Shown here one piece after another: positions 32,644-41,685 of a stretch of 64,000 nucleotides of DNA. The position numbers and the translations under genes are program-made. Every line of letters begins with the position of its first letter. The stretch's first letter is position 1. The stretch is from positions 6,324,001-6,388,000 of the forward strand of contig NZ_CP036426.1 in NCBI RefSeq assembly GCF_007752535.1. Reading direction: 5' to 3'. The notes below the pieces were generated by a model. That model worked only from the letters and a program-made list of their open reading frames with translations, was not told the origin of the DNA and searched no databases. This stretch comes from Tautonia plasticadhaerens. Its GTDB lineage: Bacteria; Planctomycetota; Planctomycetia; Isosphaerales; Isosphaeraceae.

Positions 32644-34611
32644 TCAGACGACTTCCTGGACGGCCCGATGGGGAGATCGGGCCGGGGGCCTCAGGGGGAG
32701 GCGGACGATGAAGCAGGACCCCTCGCCGGGGAGGGAGTCGACCTCGATCGTCCCGCCGTGGTCTAGGACGATGCCGTAGCTGATCGACAGGCCCAGACCC
32801 GTGCCGATGCCGACCGGCTTGGTGGTGAAGAAGGGGTCGAAGATCCGGTCCCTGATCTTGGCGTCGATGCCGCAGCCGTCGTCCCGCACCTCGACGCAGA
32901 CGCCCTCCTCCCCCGGGCAGCTCCTGGATCGGATGAGCACCCGCCCGTTGGTCTCGCAGGCGTCGATGCCGTTGACGATCAGGTTCATCAGCACCTGGTT
33001 GATCTTGGCCGCGTGGCAGGACACCGGGGGCAGCGTACCCAGCTCGCAGACGACCTCGACTTGCCGCTTCTTGGCATAGCCGAGGATGATGTTCACCGAG
33101 GATTCGATCCCGGAATTCAGGTCGACCTCGGCGAGGTCCCCTTCGTCGAGCCGGGCGAAGACGCGGAGATCCTTGACGATGTCGTGGATGCGACGCAGGC
33201 CATCCCGGGTGCGATCGAGCAGCCCTCGGAGGTTCTCCAGCGTGTAGTCGATGTCAATCTCGTCGCAGTAGTTCCGGACCTCCTCGGCCAGGTCCGGTTC
33301 GCTCTCGGCGAGGGAGGCGTCGCCCCGTCGGTAGAGGCGGATGAGGTTGTGCAGCTCGACCAGGTCGCGTTGGAGCACCGCGACGTTGTTGCCCACGAAG
33401 GCCAGCGGATTGTTGATCTCGTGGGCCACCCCGGCGACGAGCTGGCCCAGCCCGGCGAGCTTGGCGGACTCGACCATCCGGCTTTGCGCCTGCTCACGTT
33501 CCTCCAGCGCCCTGCGTTCGGACTTGGCCATGTCCTGGAGCAACTGGTTCTGGGCGCGGAGCAGTTCCTCGGCCATCTTGCGGTCGTGGATGTCGCTGAT
33601 CGATCCGGCCATACGGACGGGCTGGCCGCTCTCGTCCCAGACCGCCTGCCCCCGGGCGAGGAACCAGTGGAACTGCCCGGCCTTGTCCCGGAGCCGGTAC
33701 TCCACCACGTACGGCTCCTGGTCGTGCAGGTGGCGCTGGCCGACGGCCTCCACCCGAGGCCGGTCCTCGGGGTGCAGGTGGTCCATGAACGTCTCGATCC
33801 GCCCCGGGAACTCGTCCTCCCCGTAGCCGAGAAGCTCCTTGAACCGGGGGGAGTAGTACGTGTCGTTGGTCCGGACGTTCCAGTCCCAGAGGCCGTCGTT
33901 GGTGCCCCGGACGGCCAGGGCGAACCGCTCCTCGCTGGCGGCCAAGGCCTCCAGGGTGCGGTACTGCTCGGTCACGTCCCAGAAGATGCACTGGAGCCCC
34001 ACCACCCTGCCCGTCGGGTCGCGGAGGGGAGACTTCGTCACCTGGACGCGGCGGACCTCGCCGTCGTGATTGACGTGGGCCTCGACGTCCTCCAGCGCCT
34101 CGCCAGACTGCATGACCCGGAGGTCGTCCCGGCGGTATTTCTCGGCCAACGACTCCGGATAGAAGTCGTAATCGGTCCGGCCGAGGATCTCCTCAAGCGG
34201 CCGCTCCAGCGAGGTGCAGAATCGGCGATTGGCGAAGGTGAACCGCCCCTGGGCGTCCTTGCGGAAGATGTTCTGGGGCAGGTTCTCGACGAGCGAATGG
34301 TAAAAGGCCTCGGAGGCGAGCCAGGCGTCCTCCGCCTTGCCACGGCGGAGCGATTGGTTCCTCAGCTCTTCGTTGAGGCGATCGGTCCGGACCCAGAGCG
34401 CCCGGATCACCAGTAACGCCCCCCCCAGCAAGGCCAGCATCAGGACGACGCTCGCCAACGCCAGCGGGTTGTCGATCGGCAGGCCCACCTGGGCCGCCGG
34501 GATGATCAGCATGGGGATCGACGACCGAGGCGCAGCCGACCGCCCGGCCGGGGACCGGAGCTCCGGCGGCGGTTCAATGGCCGGGTAGTGGCGTCGGCGA
34601 GGATGGGTCAT
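32644..34611 (-). CDS. PAS-domain sensor histidine kinase
   Basis: 655 aa. One membrane helix lies near residues 50-72 (LALASVVLMLALLGGALLVI), with a short N-terminal segment outside. Two PAS domains follow, at about 100-225 and about 230-350, the second with a PAC motif. The HisKA dimerisation domain contains VAGVAHEINNPLAFVG with the phosphoacceptor H397. The HATPase domain has LMNLIVNG (N box), DDGCGID (G1), FDPFFTTKP (F box) and GTGLGLSISYGIV (G2). There is no receiver domain and no response regulator nearby. Its ATG overlaps the end of the upstream gene by 38 bases, so it belongs to the glc run and may sense a related metabolite or redox state. Confidence 0.93.
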   Translation of the reverse strand: MTHPRRRHYPAIEPPPELRSPAGRSAAPRSSIPMLIIPAAQVGLPIDNPLALASVVLMLALLGGALLVIRALWVRTDRLNEELRNQSLRRGKAEDAWLASEAFYHSLVENLPQNIFRKDAQGRFTFANRRFCTSLERPLEEILGRTDYDFYPESLAEKYRRDDLRVMQSGEALEDVEAHVNHDGEVRRVQVTKSPLRDPTGRVVGLQCIFWDVTEQYRTLEALAASEERFALAVRGTNDGLWDWNVRTNDTYYSPRFKELLGYGEDEFPGRIETFMDHLHPEDRPRVEAVGQRHLHDQEPYVVEYRLRDKAGQFHWFLARGQAVWDESGQPVRMAGSISDIHDRKMAEELLRAQNQLLQDMAKSERRALEEREQAQSRMVESAKLAGLGQLVAGVAHEINNPLAFVGNNVAVLQRDLVELHNLIRLYRRGDASLAESEPDLAEEVRNYCDEIDIDYTLENLRGLLDRTRDGLRRIHDIVKDLRVFARLDEGDLAEVDLNSGIESSVNIILGYAKKRQVEVVCELGTLPPVSCHAAKINQVLMNLIVNGIDACETNGRVLIRSRSCPGEEGVCVEVRDDGCGIDAKIRDRIFDPFFTTKPVGIGTGLGLSISYGIVLDHGGTIEVDSLPGEGSCFIVRLPLRPPARSPHRAVQEVV

Positions 34612-35368
34612 GGGCGGAATAATACCGGATGTCCTGGCCCGAGAGGACACGATCGACGGCCTCCTGCACGAGCCGGAGCACGTCGACCGTCGCCTCGTCG
34701 ACCGAGGCGCCGGCCCAGGCCTCGGAGGTGAGGATTTGCCCCTCGAAGGCCAGCTTGTGCAAGGCGTAGGCGAGCGTCCGATCGATCGTCGAGGCCCCGC
34801 GATGGCCGGCCTCCAGGTCGATCAGCGCCTGCATCAGCTCCCGGCCGACTTCGGGGCCGATCGGTCCACCCCTCCGGAGTGCGGGGAGGAATGCTTCGGG
34901 ATCTTGCCCCACCAGGCCGGCGTGCCGGAAGACGATCTCAACGGCGGGCCGTTCCACGAGCGTCTCCCCCGGCTCCGGGACGTCGGCCCCGGTGACCGGC
35001 CCGGCCCCCTGCCCCTCGACTTCCCCCCCGGGTCGGTCGAGCAGCGAGGCGGTCCATTCGGCCAGGTAGTCCGGGTCGTCGGCGATGGCGAGCAGGCCGT
35101 CGAGTCGCCCGCGACGCACCTCGACCTCCTCCCGGCGGTCCCTGGCATTCTCCTCCTCGATCGCCCGGAGCAGCAGGGCCTCGCAGTAGCGCTGGACGGT
35201 GTCGACCCCCGCCCGCATTGCCTGCTCCTCTGCGAGGTCGAGGGCGGGGGCCGGCAGGTAAATGCTGACCCGCTGCGCCTCGGCGGACGGGTCGGGGCCC
35301 TTCCGCTCATGGGAGCGGAAAGTGCCGGGCACGTGCCTTCTCCTGGGGATTCCGGGCCGCTTGCTCAC
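34574..35368 (-). CDS. protein with ribbon-helix-helix-like N-terminal region
   Basis: 264 aa from a GTG start supported by GGGGAGG about 5 bases upstream. Residues 1-25 are basic. A stretch at about 28-65 (QRVSIYLPAPALDLAEEQA... YCEALLLRAIEEEN) has the beta-helix-helix pattern of ribbon-helix-helix DNA-binding or antitoxin-like proteins. The rest is helical with no family I recognise; ASTIDRTLAYALHKLAFEGQ is a notable amphipathic segment. It sits 49 bases after glcD and overlaps the kinase start, so it is part of the glc transcript. A regulatory role is inferred. Confidence 0.65.
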   Translation of the reverse strand: MSKRPGIPRRRHVPGTFRSHERKGPDPSAEAQRVSIYLPAPALDLAEEQAMRAGVDTVQRYCEALLLRAIEEENARDRREEVEVRRGRLDGLLAIADDPDYLAEWTASLLDRPGGEVEGQGAGPVTGADVPEPGETLVERPAVEIVFRHAGLVGQDPEAFLPALRRGGPIGPEVGRELMQALIDLEAGHRGASTIDRTLAYALHKLAFEGQILTSEAWAGASVDEATVDVLRLVQEAVDRVLSGQDIRYYSAHDPSSPTPLPGH

Positions 35369-35417
35369 CTCGCCTCCCCGGACCCGAACCGACGACGAAG
35401 CCGAATGGTCCCGAATC

Positions 35418-36878
35418 TCAGGCCGAGGCCCTGCGGCCCGGGCTCTTGCGCTCGATGCAGCCGACGCCGACCGGGAGCATCTTCCCCGGGCTGCACCGCC
35501 CCTCGGGATTGAAGACCTCCCGGATGGCGACCATCGCCTGCAGGTCGGCCGCCGAGTACAGCTTGGGCATGAACTCCATCTTCTCGACCCCGATGCCGTG
35601 CTCCCCCGTGACGCTGCCGCCGCAGGCGATGCACTCTTCGAGGATCTCGTGGCTGGCGTCGAGCACCCGCCGGACCTGGGCCGGGTCCTGCTCGTCGAAC
35701 AGGAGGATGGGGTGGATGTTGCCGTCGCCGGCGTGGAAGACGTTGGCGATCCGGATGCCATACTTCGAGCCGATCTCGGTGATCCTCCTGAGGATGTGCG
35801 GCAGCTTGGTCCGGGGGACGACGCCGTCCTGGGTGCAGAAGGTCGGGCTCAGCCGGCCGATGGCGCCGAAGGCGGACTTCCGGGCCTTCCAGATGGCGAC
35901 GTACTCCGGCTCCTTGCGGGTGGTCCAGGCGATCGCGTTCTTGACGGACCCTCCGTTGGCCCGGACGACCTCGGCCACCGCCTCGGCCTCGCGTTCCAGC
36001 CCGGCTTCGAGCCCGTCAACTTCCATGATGAGCACCGCCCCGGCCTCGGTCGGGAAGCCGAAGCCGAAGGCTTCCTCGACGGCCCGGATCATGAGGTTGT
36101 CGAGCATCTCCAGGGCCGCCGGGACGATCCCGGCACCGATCAGGCCGCTGACCGCCTCGGTCGCCTGCTCGACGTCCTCGAAGACGCCGAGGAAGGTCCG
36201 GCCGGCCTCGGGGTCCCTCGTCAGGTTGACGATGACCTTGGTGACGACGCCGAAGGTCCCCTCGTTGCCGACTACCAAGCCGGTGAGATCCAGGCCGGGC
36301 ACGTCCTCGGTTTTGCCGCCGATCTGGGCGACCGTGCCGTCGGGCAGGACCAGCTCGACCCCCCGGACGTGATTGACCGTGACCCCGTATTTCAGGGTGT
36401 GCGGCCCGCCGGAGTTCGTCGCCACGTTGCCGCCGACGGTGCAGGCGGTCTGGCTGGACGGGTCGGGGGCGTAGTGGAAGCCGGACCCGCCCAGGGCCCG
36501 GGTGAGCCAGACGTTAACCACGCCGGGCTCGACCACGGCGTAGCGGTCCCGGGTGTTGATCTCCAGGATCTTCTTCATCCGGGTCAGGCAGATCATCACC
36601 CCGCCCCCGACGGCCAGGGTGCCGCCGGCCAGGCTCGTCCCCGCCCCCCGGGGGACGAACGGCACGTCGTACTGGTTGCAGAGCTTCACCACCGAGACGA
36701 CCTGCTCCGTCGAGGTCGGGAAGACGACCACGTCGGGCACGTTCTTCTCGATGACGTAGCCGTCACATTCGTAGACGACCAACTCGTCCCGGTGGTGCAG
36801 CAGGTTCTCCTCGCCGACGGCACGGGCCAGCTCGGCGCGGAGGGACGGGGAGATGTCGACAGACTGGGCGACGGCCAT
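35418..36878 (-). CDS. glcD: glycolate oxidase / FAD-linked dehydrogenase subunit GlcD
   Basis: Catalytic FAD subunit oxidising glycolate to glyoxylate (or D-lactate to pyruvate). 486 aa. The FAD-binding PCMH domain has VPFVPRGAGTSLAGGTLAV, CTVGGNVATNSGGPHTLKYG and GLVVGNEGTFGVVTKVIV. The C-terminal domain has IANVFHAGDGNIHPILL and GGSVTGEHGIGVEKMEF, whose histidines are metal or substrate ligands. It is the first gene of a five-gene run with glcE and glcF. A 26-base palindrome lies 30 bases upstream of the start. Confidence 0.95.
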   Translation of the reverse strand: MAVAQSVDISPSLRAELARAVGEENLLHHRDELVVYECDGYVIEKNVPDVVVFPTSTEQVVSVVKLCNQYDVPFVPRGAGTSLAGGTLAVGGGVMICLTRMKKILEINTRDRYAVVEPGVVNVWLTRALGGSGFHYAPDPSSQTACTVGGNVATNSGGPHTLKYGVTVNHVRGVELVLPDGTVAQIGGKTEDVPGLDLTGLVVGNEGTFGVVTKVIVNLTRDPEAGRTFLGVFEDVEQATEAVSGLIGAGIVPAALEMLDNLMIRAVEEAFGFGFPTEAGAVLIMEVDGLEAGLEREAEAVAEVVRANGGSVKNAIAWTTRKEPEYVAIWKARKSAFGAIGRLSPTFCTQDGVVPRTKLPHILRRITEIGSKYGIRIANVFHAGDGNIHPILLFDEQDPAQVRRVLDASHEILEECIACGGSVTGEHGIGVEKMEFMPKLYSAADLQAMVAIREVFNPEGRCSPGKMLPVGVGCIERKSPGRRASA

Positions 36879-36907
36879 GGCACAACTTCGAGATGGACTG
36901 CCTGTGT

Positions 36908-36933
36908 GTCGCCCCGCCCCGGGGCGGGGCGAC
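36908..36933. terminator. perfect 26-base palindrome between recQ and glcD
   Basis: GTCGCCCCGCCCC is followed directly by its exact complement GGGGCGGGGCGAC. It lies 30 bases upstream of the glcD ATG and 145 bases past the recQ stop. It may be a terminator for recQ or an operator for the glc run. Confidence 0.5.
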
Positions 36934-37077
36934 GACTAGGGGAGCGACCCGGGTGATCGGATCGCGGGCTCCGATTGTCGAGTCTAACATCGCCCGACCG
37001 CGCCGGGCCACACCGTACCCCCTCGATTCGAGGGGAGGCGTCGGCCGATCTCACCGGGGCGACCGCAAGGCCGCCGG

Positions 37078-38571
37078 TCAACCGGCCTCAGAGACCTGCG
37101 CCCGGTCGACGAGGCCCTCGCATCGGTCGCAGTGGCCGCAGGCCTGACCCGGCAGCTCCTCGTTGCCGAAGTAGTCCAGCAGGCCCGCCCATCGGCAGCT
37201 CCTGGACTCGGCGTATTCGACCATCTGATGCTGCTTGAGCTTGCCCCGCTCCTCCCGCTCCCGGAATCGGGAGGCGAGCCGGCGGGCCTCGCCCGGCATC
37301 AGTTCGGCCCGGACCGTCCGGTATCGCCTCCCCTTCTCCTCACGGACCAGGCCGAAGCGGATGAGCATGCTCAGGCAGACCCGGAGCCGGGTCTTCGGCA
37401 GGGGGCTGATCTTCATCAGGTCCGAGAGGTTCGGCGCCTCCGGTTCGTCGGCCAGTCGGGCGACGGTGTGGTGGGCGTTGATCAGGTCCTCGGCGTCAGG
37501 CAACTTGCCCCGGAAGAACGACTGGAGGGCGCGATCGGCCGGGTCGTAGATCAGGATCCCCCGGGCGGCCTCGCCGTCCCGGCCGGCGCGGCCGAACTCC
37601 TGATAGTAGGCCTCGATCGTGCCGGGGACGTGGTAGTGGACCACGAAGCGGATATCCGGCTTGTCGATGCCCAGCCCGAAGGCATTCGTGGCGATCATCG
37701 CCCGGACCTCGCCCCTCATGAAGCGGTCCTGGGACTCGGCCCTCCGCTTCTGTGACAGCCGGCCGTGGTAGCAGGTCACGGGCAGGCCGAGGCTTTCGAG
37801 GAAGGCCGTCAGCTCCTCCACCGCCTTGACCGTGGCGCAGTAGACGATGCCGGTGCCCTCGGCCCCGCTCAGCAGGTGCAGCAGTGCGTTCCGCTTCGCC
37901 TCCTCGCCATCGGCCCGCTGCACCGAGAGCGAGAGGTTCGGGCGATAGAAGCCCGTATGCACCAGCTCGGCGTCGGGGATGTGCAGCGACTCGACGATGT
38001 CGTCGATCACCTCCGGGGTCGCCGTCGCGGTCATCGCCAGGACGGGCGGCTTGCCGAGGTCGTCGATGGCATGGCCGAGGTCGAGGTAATCCGGGCGGAA
38101 GTCGTGCCCCCACTGGCTGATGCAGTGGGCCTCGTCGATCACGAACAGGTCGAGCTTGCGGCGCTTGAGGACTTCCCGGAACTCGGGGTCGGCCATCCGC
38201 TCCGGCGTGGTGAAGATGAACTCCGGCAATCCGACCTCGATCGCCTCCTCGGCCAGCTTCGACTGGCGGTCGTTGAGCGTGCTGTTGACCTCGGCGACCG
38301 GGAAACCGCGCCTGGCCAGGGCGTCGGCCTGGTCCTTCATCAGTGCCAGGAGGGGGCTGACGACGACCGTCGTCCCTTCCAGGGCCAGCCCGGGGAGCTG
38401 GTAGCAGAGGCTCTTGCCCGACCCGGTCGGCATCACCACGACTGTGTCCTTGCCCTGCATCGCGGAGGCGATCGCCTCCTCCTGGCCGAGCCGGAATCGC
38501 TTGAAGCCGAAGTGCTCGCGGAGCTTGCTCCGCAGGCTCAGCCGTTCCTGGGGGGAGACGATGATCGACAT
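37078..38571 (-). CDS. recQ: ATP-dependent DNA helicase RecQ (short form)
   Basis: 3'-5' helicase of DNA repair and recombination. 497 aa. It shows FRLGQEEAIASAMQGKDTVV (motif 0), MPTGSGKSLCYQLP (Walker A), IDEAHCISQWGHDFRP (DEAH), TNAFGLGIDKPDIRFVVH and QEFGRAGRDG (motif VI). The zinc-binding element CRW...CGHCDRC lies at the extreme C-terminus. The winged-helix part is reduced and no HRDC domain follows, so it resembles short RecQ/RecS proteins of about 500 residues rather than the 600-residue form. Confidence 0.95.
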   Translation of the reverse strand: MSIIVSPQERLSLRSKLREHFGFKRFRLGQEEAIASAMQGKDTVVVMPTGSGKSLCYQLPGLALEGTTVVVSPLLALMKDQADALARRGFPVAEVNSTLNDRQSKLAEEAIEVGLPEFIFTTPERMADPEFREVLKRRKLDLFVIDEAHCISQWGHDFRPDYLDLGHAIDDLGKPPVLAMTATATPEVIDDIVESLHIPDAELVHTGFYRPNLSLSVQRADGEEAKRNALLHLLSGAEGTGIVYCATVKAVEELTAFLESLGLPVTCYHGRLSQKRRAESQDRFMRGEVRAMIATNAFGLGIDKPDIRFVVHYHVPGTIEAYYQEFGRAGRDGEAARGILIYDPADRALQSFFRGKLPDAEDLINAHHTVARLADEPEAPNLSDLMKISPLPKTRLRVCLSMLIRFGLVREEKGRRYRTVRAELMPGEARRLASRFREREERGKLKQHQMVEYAESRSCRWAGLLDYFGNEELPGQACGHCDRCEGLVDRAQVSEAG

Positions 38572-38770
38572 GGGGGGGCTCGACCTGGACGGCGATCGGA
38601 CCTGCGGGGTCCACGAGGGCCCCGCGGCTCATGCCCGCTCCTTGATGCAAGTCACGGGCCGTGAGCGGAGACGGCCCCTTCGGGGGACGTAGGCTGAAAC
38701 CCCCATGGTCCCCCCGAGGGTATCGCGGATCAAGTCGGCTGCCCTCCCCCCGCCTCCCGGAGCCATCACG

Positions 38771-39976
38771 ATGTCCCTCGAACCGATCCCTCCCCGAGGC
38801 GGCCCGGCCGACGCCGTGGACCGCCGCACCTTCCTCAAGGCCGGCGCGGCCCTCGGCCTCGGCCCGATCGCCCAGGGTCGTTCGGGGGCCGAAGAGGTCG
38901 CGGGGCGACCGAGCTACCGGGGGCCGAACATCGTGATCGTCCGCTTCGGCGGCGGGGTGCGTCGGCAGGAGACGATCGCCTCGGACGAGACGTATAGCCC
39001 ATTCCTCAAGGGCGTCTTCGCCCCCCGGGGCGTCCTCTTCCCGAAGATGGAGATCGCGGACGCGCCGGAGGTCGAGACGAGCCACGGCCAGGGGACGCTC
39101 TACCTCCTCACCGGCCGCTACGACAAATACGAGGACGTGACCGGCCGTTTCCTCGGCGCCCGATTCGAGCCCCGGGTGCCCACCCTCTTCGAGGGGCTCC
39201 GGAAGCATTATGACGTGCCCGCCCACCGCGCCCTGATCGTCAACGGGGAGGACCGGACCGACGAGGAATTCTACACCTTCAGCAACCACCATCTCTTCGG
39301 CGTCGACTACCGGTCGACGGTACTGAGCCTGTACCGCTACAAGCTCCACGTCCTCCGCACCGACCTCGCCGCCGGGCGATACCGGGGGGAGGAGGAGGCG
39401 GAGAAGCGGCAGGAACTCGCCAAGCTCGAATCCGTGGACCACCGGGCGCGGGATGCCGAGCCCACCAGCCCCGAACTCGACGCCTTCTGGGACAAGTGGG
39501 CCGATTACTACGGCCGTTCCGGCCTGGTGAACCCGAGGGGCGACCGCCTGCTCGCCGAGTTGGCCGTCTGGGCGATGCGCGAGTTGCAGCCGAGCTTGAT
39601 GATGGTCAACTTCAACGACCCGGATTACGTCCACTGGGGGGTCGCCTCGCACTACACCCGGGGGGTCTCGATCGTCGACGAGGGGCTCCGGAGGCTCTGG
39701 GAGGAGGCCGAACGCCTGCCCTCCTATCGGGAGAACACCGTCTTCGTCGTCGTACCCGACTGCGGCCGGGACAGCAACCCGTTCGTCGCCGTCCCCTTCC
39801 AGCATCACTTCAACGCGCACCACATCTTCGCCGCCGTCGCCGGGCCGGGGATCGACCGGTCCAGGGTGGTCGACAAGGCGGTCGACCAGGCCGAGGTCGC
39901 CGCCACGGTGGCCGCGATCATGGGGTTCCCGATGCCCCTGGCCGAAGGCCGGGCCCTGGGGGAGGTCTTCGCATGA
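38771..39976 (+). CDS. Tat-exported alkaline-phosphatase-fold protein
   Basis: 401 aa. The N-terminus has the twin-arginine signal DRRTFLKAGAALGLG. The body resembles alkaline phosphatase/sulfatase-superfamily proteins. It contains NIVIVRFGGGVRRQETI, SHGQGTLYLLTGRY in the nucleophile region, MMVNFNDPDYVHWG, NTVFVVVPDCGRDSN and HHFNAHHIFAAVAGPG with metal-type His and Asp. The first Asp pair and the CxPSR sulfatase signature are not intact, so an unusual or degenerate active site is likely. The stop overlaps the ATG of the next membrane-protein gene (ATGA), showing coupling. GGAG precedes the ATG. Confidence 0.78.
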   Translation: MSLEPIPPRGGPADAVDRRTFLKAGAALGLGPIAQGRSGAEEVAGRPSYRGPNIVIVRFGGGVRRQETIASDETYSPFLKGVFAPRGVLFPKMEIADAPEVETSHGQGTLYLLTGRYDKYEDVTGRFLGARFEPRVPTLFEGLRKHYDVPAHRALIVNGEDRTDEEFYTFSNHHLFGVDYRSTVLSLYRYKLHVLRTDLAAGRYRGEEEAEKRQELAKLESVDHRARDAEPTSPELDAFWDKWADYYGRSGLVNPRGDRLLAELAVWAMRELQPSLMMVNFNDPDYVHWGVASHYTRGVSIVDEGLRRLWEEAERLPSYRENTVFVVVPDCGRDSNPFVAVPFQHHFNAHHIFAAVAGPGIDRSRVVDKAVDQAEVAATVAAIMGFPMPLAEGRALGEVFA

Positions 39977-41208
39977 ACATCCTGCTGGATCGGGTCGAAT
40001 ACGTGCCCATCGTTGAGGACGACCGCCGGGGCGTGTCCTCCCGCAAGAGGATCGCGTCGGCCCTCTCGGTGTCGATCAAAATCATGATCGGCGTCCTCCT
40101 GTGCGCAAGCCCCTGGACGGCGGTGCTCGTCGTCGGCTGGACCTTCCGACTGATGAGGAGGAGGATCGTCCGGGGCTGGTGGGACCGGAGCCCGTCGGGC
40201 GAGCGGGGCGACTTCGACTCGTGGTCTGCCTCGGCCGGCGTCACCGTACCACCCGACGCCCTCCCACGCTGGATCCTCGCCGAGCGGTTCTCGGCGCAAC
40301 TCGACCGGGCGACGTCCGACGGCGAGCGTCCCGGCCGGGTCCGCAAGGCCCTCCGAGTGCCTCCCGCGTTGGTCGGGTCGCTGGCCCTGAACCTGGGGGC
40401 GGGGCTCCGGGCGATCGGCTGCACGTACGTGCTCACGCTGCCGGCCTGCGGGCTCTGGCTCGGCTCTTGGTACGCGGGCTGGAATACCTCATTCACGAAG
40501 GGGTATGAGAACGCCTTCGTCGGCGCCCAGACCGGCGTCTTCGCCCACGTCATGTTCATCGTCGCCATGCTCTACGTACCGATGGCATGGGCCCACCTCG
40601 CGGCGTCGGGGCGGGCGTGGTCATTCTTCCATTTCGGGCTGGTCGGCCGCTTGATCTGGAGGAGCGGCGGCTCGATGGCCCTCTTCGCGGCGGTCTTCGC
40701 CCTGGCGTCGCTCCCCGTGCTCGCCCTACGGGCGGCCCCGTTCGCCTTCACGCTCTCCGATCCGGACGCCTGGGCCGACGCCACTCCCGCCGAGATCCTC
40801 CGCTTCGCCGAGCGTTATGAGATGGCCGCCGGCGTGTACCTGTTCCTGGCGTTCGTCGGCCTGCACCTGCTCATCGCCCGCATCTACCGCCGGGCGTTGC
40901 TGCGGGCCCTGCAACGGGATCCCCGACTCGCGGACCGCCTCCCCGAGCCGACCCGCCTCATCCTCGCCGAGCTTCGCCTGATCCCCGATGGCCCGATCCG
41001 CCGAGGCCCGATCGCGCAGGCGACCCGATGGGGCGCCCGGACCTCGCTGAATCTCGCCGCCGGGCTCGGCTCGGCGCTACTCTGGTTCGTCGTGATCGCC
41101 GAGATCTACCTCGGCCAGTTCCTCAACCACATCCCCTGGGCAGGCTGGTTGAACGTGCCGCTCATCCACCTCCCCGCACTCCAGACGACCCCGGCTGGCC
41201 TCGGCTGA
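39973..41208 (+). CDS. polytopic membrane protein coupled to the phosphatase-fold gene
   Basis: 411 aa with about seven to eight hydrophobic segments, family not recognised. The segments include SIKIMIGVLLCASPWTAVLV, CTYVLTLPACGLWLGSWY, GVFAHVMFIVAMLYVPMAWA, GGSMALFAAVFALASLPVL and LGSALLWFVVIAEIYL. A cytoplasmic region follows the first helix. The start overlaps the upstream stop by four bases, so it is made together with the Tat-exported protein. Conserved-looking His residues at FAHVMF, WAHLAA and FFHFG might bind a cofactor or metal (speculative). Confidence 0.72.
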   Translation: MNILLDRVEYVPIVEDDRRGVSSRKRIASALSVSIKIMIGVLLCASPWTAVLVVGWTFRLMRRRIVRGWWDRSPSGERGDFDSWSASAGVTVPPDALPRWILAERFSAQLDRATSDGERPGRVRKALRVPPALVGSLALNLGAGLRAIGCTYVLTLPACGLWLGSWYAGWNTSFTKGYENAFVGAQTGVFAHVMFIVAMLYVPMAWAHLAASGRAWSFFHFGLVGRLIWRSGGSMALFAAVFALASLPVLALRAAPFAFTLSDPDAWADATPAEILRFAERYEMAAGVYLFLAFVGLHLLIARIYRRALLRALQRDPRLADRLPEPTRLILAELRLIPDGPIRRGPIAQATRWGARTSLNLAAGLGSALLWFVVIAEIYLGQFLNHIPWAGWLNVPLIHLPALQTTPAGLG

Positions 41209-41337
41209 GGGCGGGGGGCCGCGTCGCCGCCGAGCCCCCTCGAATAATCCGGCCCACCCGCCGAATCAATGGGGTCGGACGGCCCTCGCGGCGAGGCCAC
41301 GAGTCCGACGCCCTGATCCCGCACGCGGACGCCCACG

Positions 41338-41667
41338 ATGAAACAGGTCGTCGATGAAATCCAGTCCCCGAGAGTCAGGACCTTGGATGCGTCCCATCTG
41401 ACGTGCCTCTCCCTCGGGGCCCTCGCCTCGGCGGCCCTCTTCCTGGCGATCGGGCTCGGTCGCGGTCCGGCCGATCGCCCGATCCGCTCCGGCATGATCT
41501 CCCAGATCGAGGAGCAGGTCGACGCGAGCACGCGGCACGGCACTTCCTACTCGCGAGAGGACGAGGTCCGGGGGAGTCTCTTTTCGAACCACCTGATCAT
41601 CGACCGCACGGGATCGGTCGAGGTCATCCCGTCGGACCGCGTGTACCGCGTGACCTTCCACGACTGA
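41338..41667 (+). CDS. small membrane protein, 109 aa
   Basis: One hydrophobic segment at about residues 26-43 (LSLGALASAALFLAIGLG), a short cytoplasmic head, and a polar C-terminal half ending IDRTGSVEVIPSDRVYRVTF, which looks like a small beta unit. No family recognised and no strong ribosome site. It lies 129 bases after the membrane-protein gene on the same strand and ends 18 bases from the convergent gluQ. Confidence 0.6.
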   Translation: MKQVVDEIQSPRVRTLDASHLTCLSLGALASAALFLAIGLGRGPADRPIRSGMISQIEEQVDASTRHGTSYSREDEVRGSLFSNHLIIDRTGSVEVIPSDRVYRVTFHD

Positions 41668-41685
41668 CCCGCCCGGCCGGGACCA

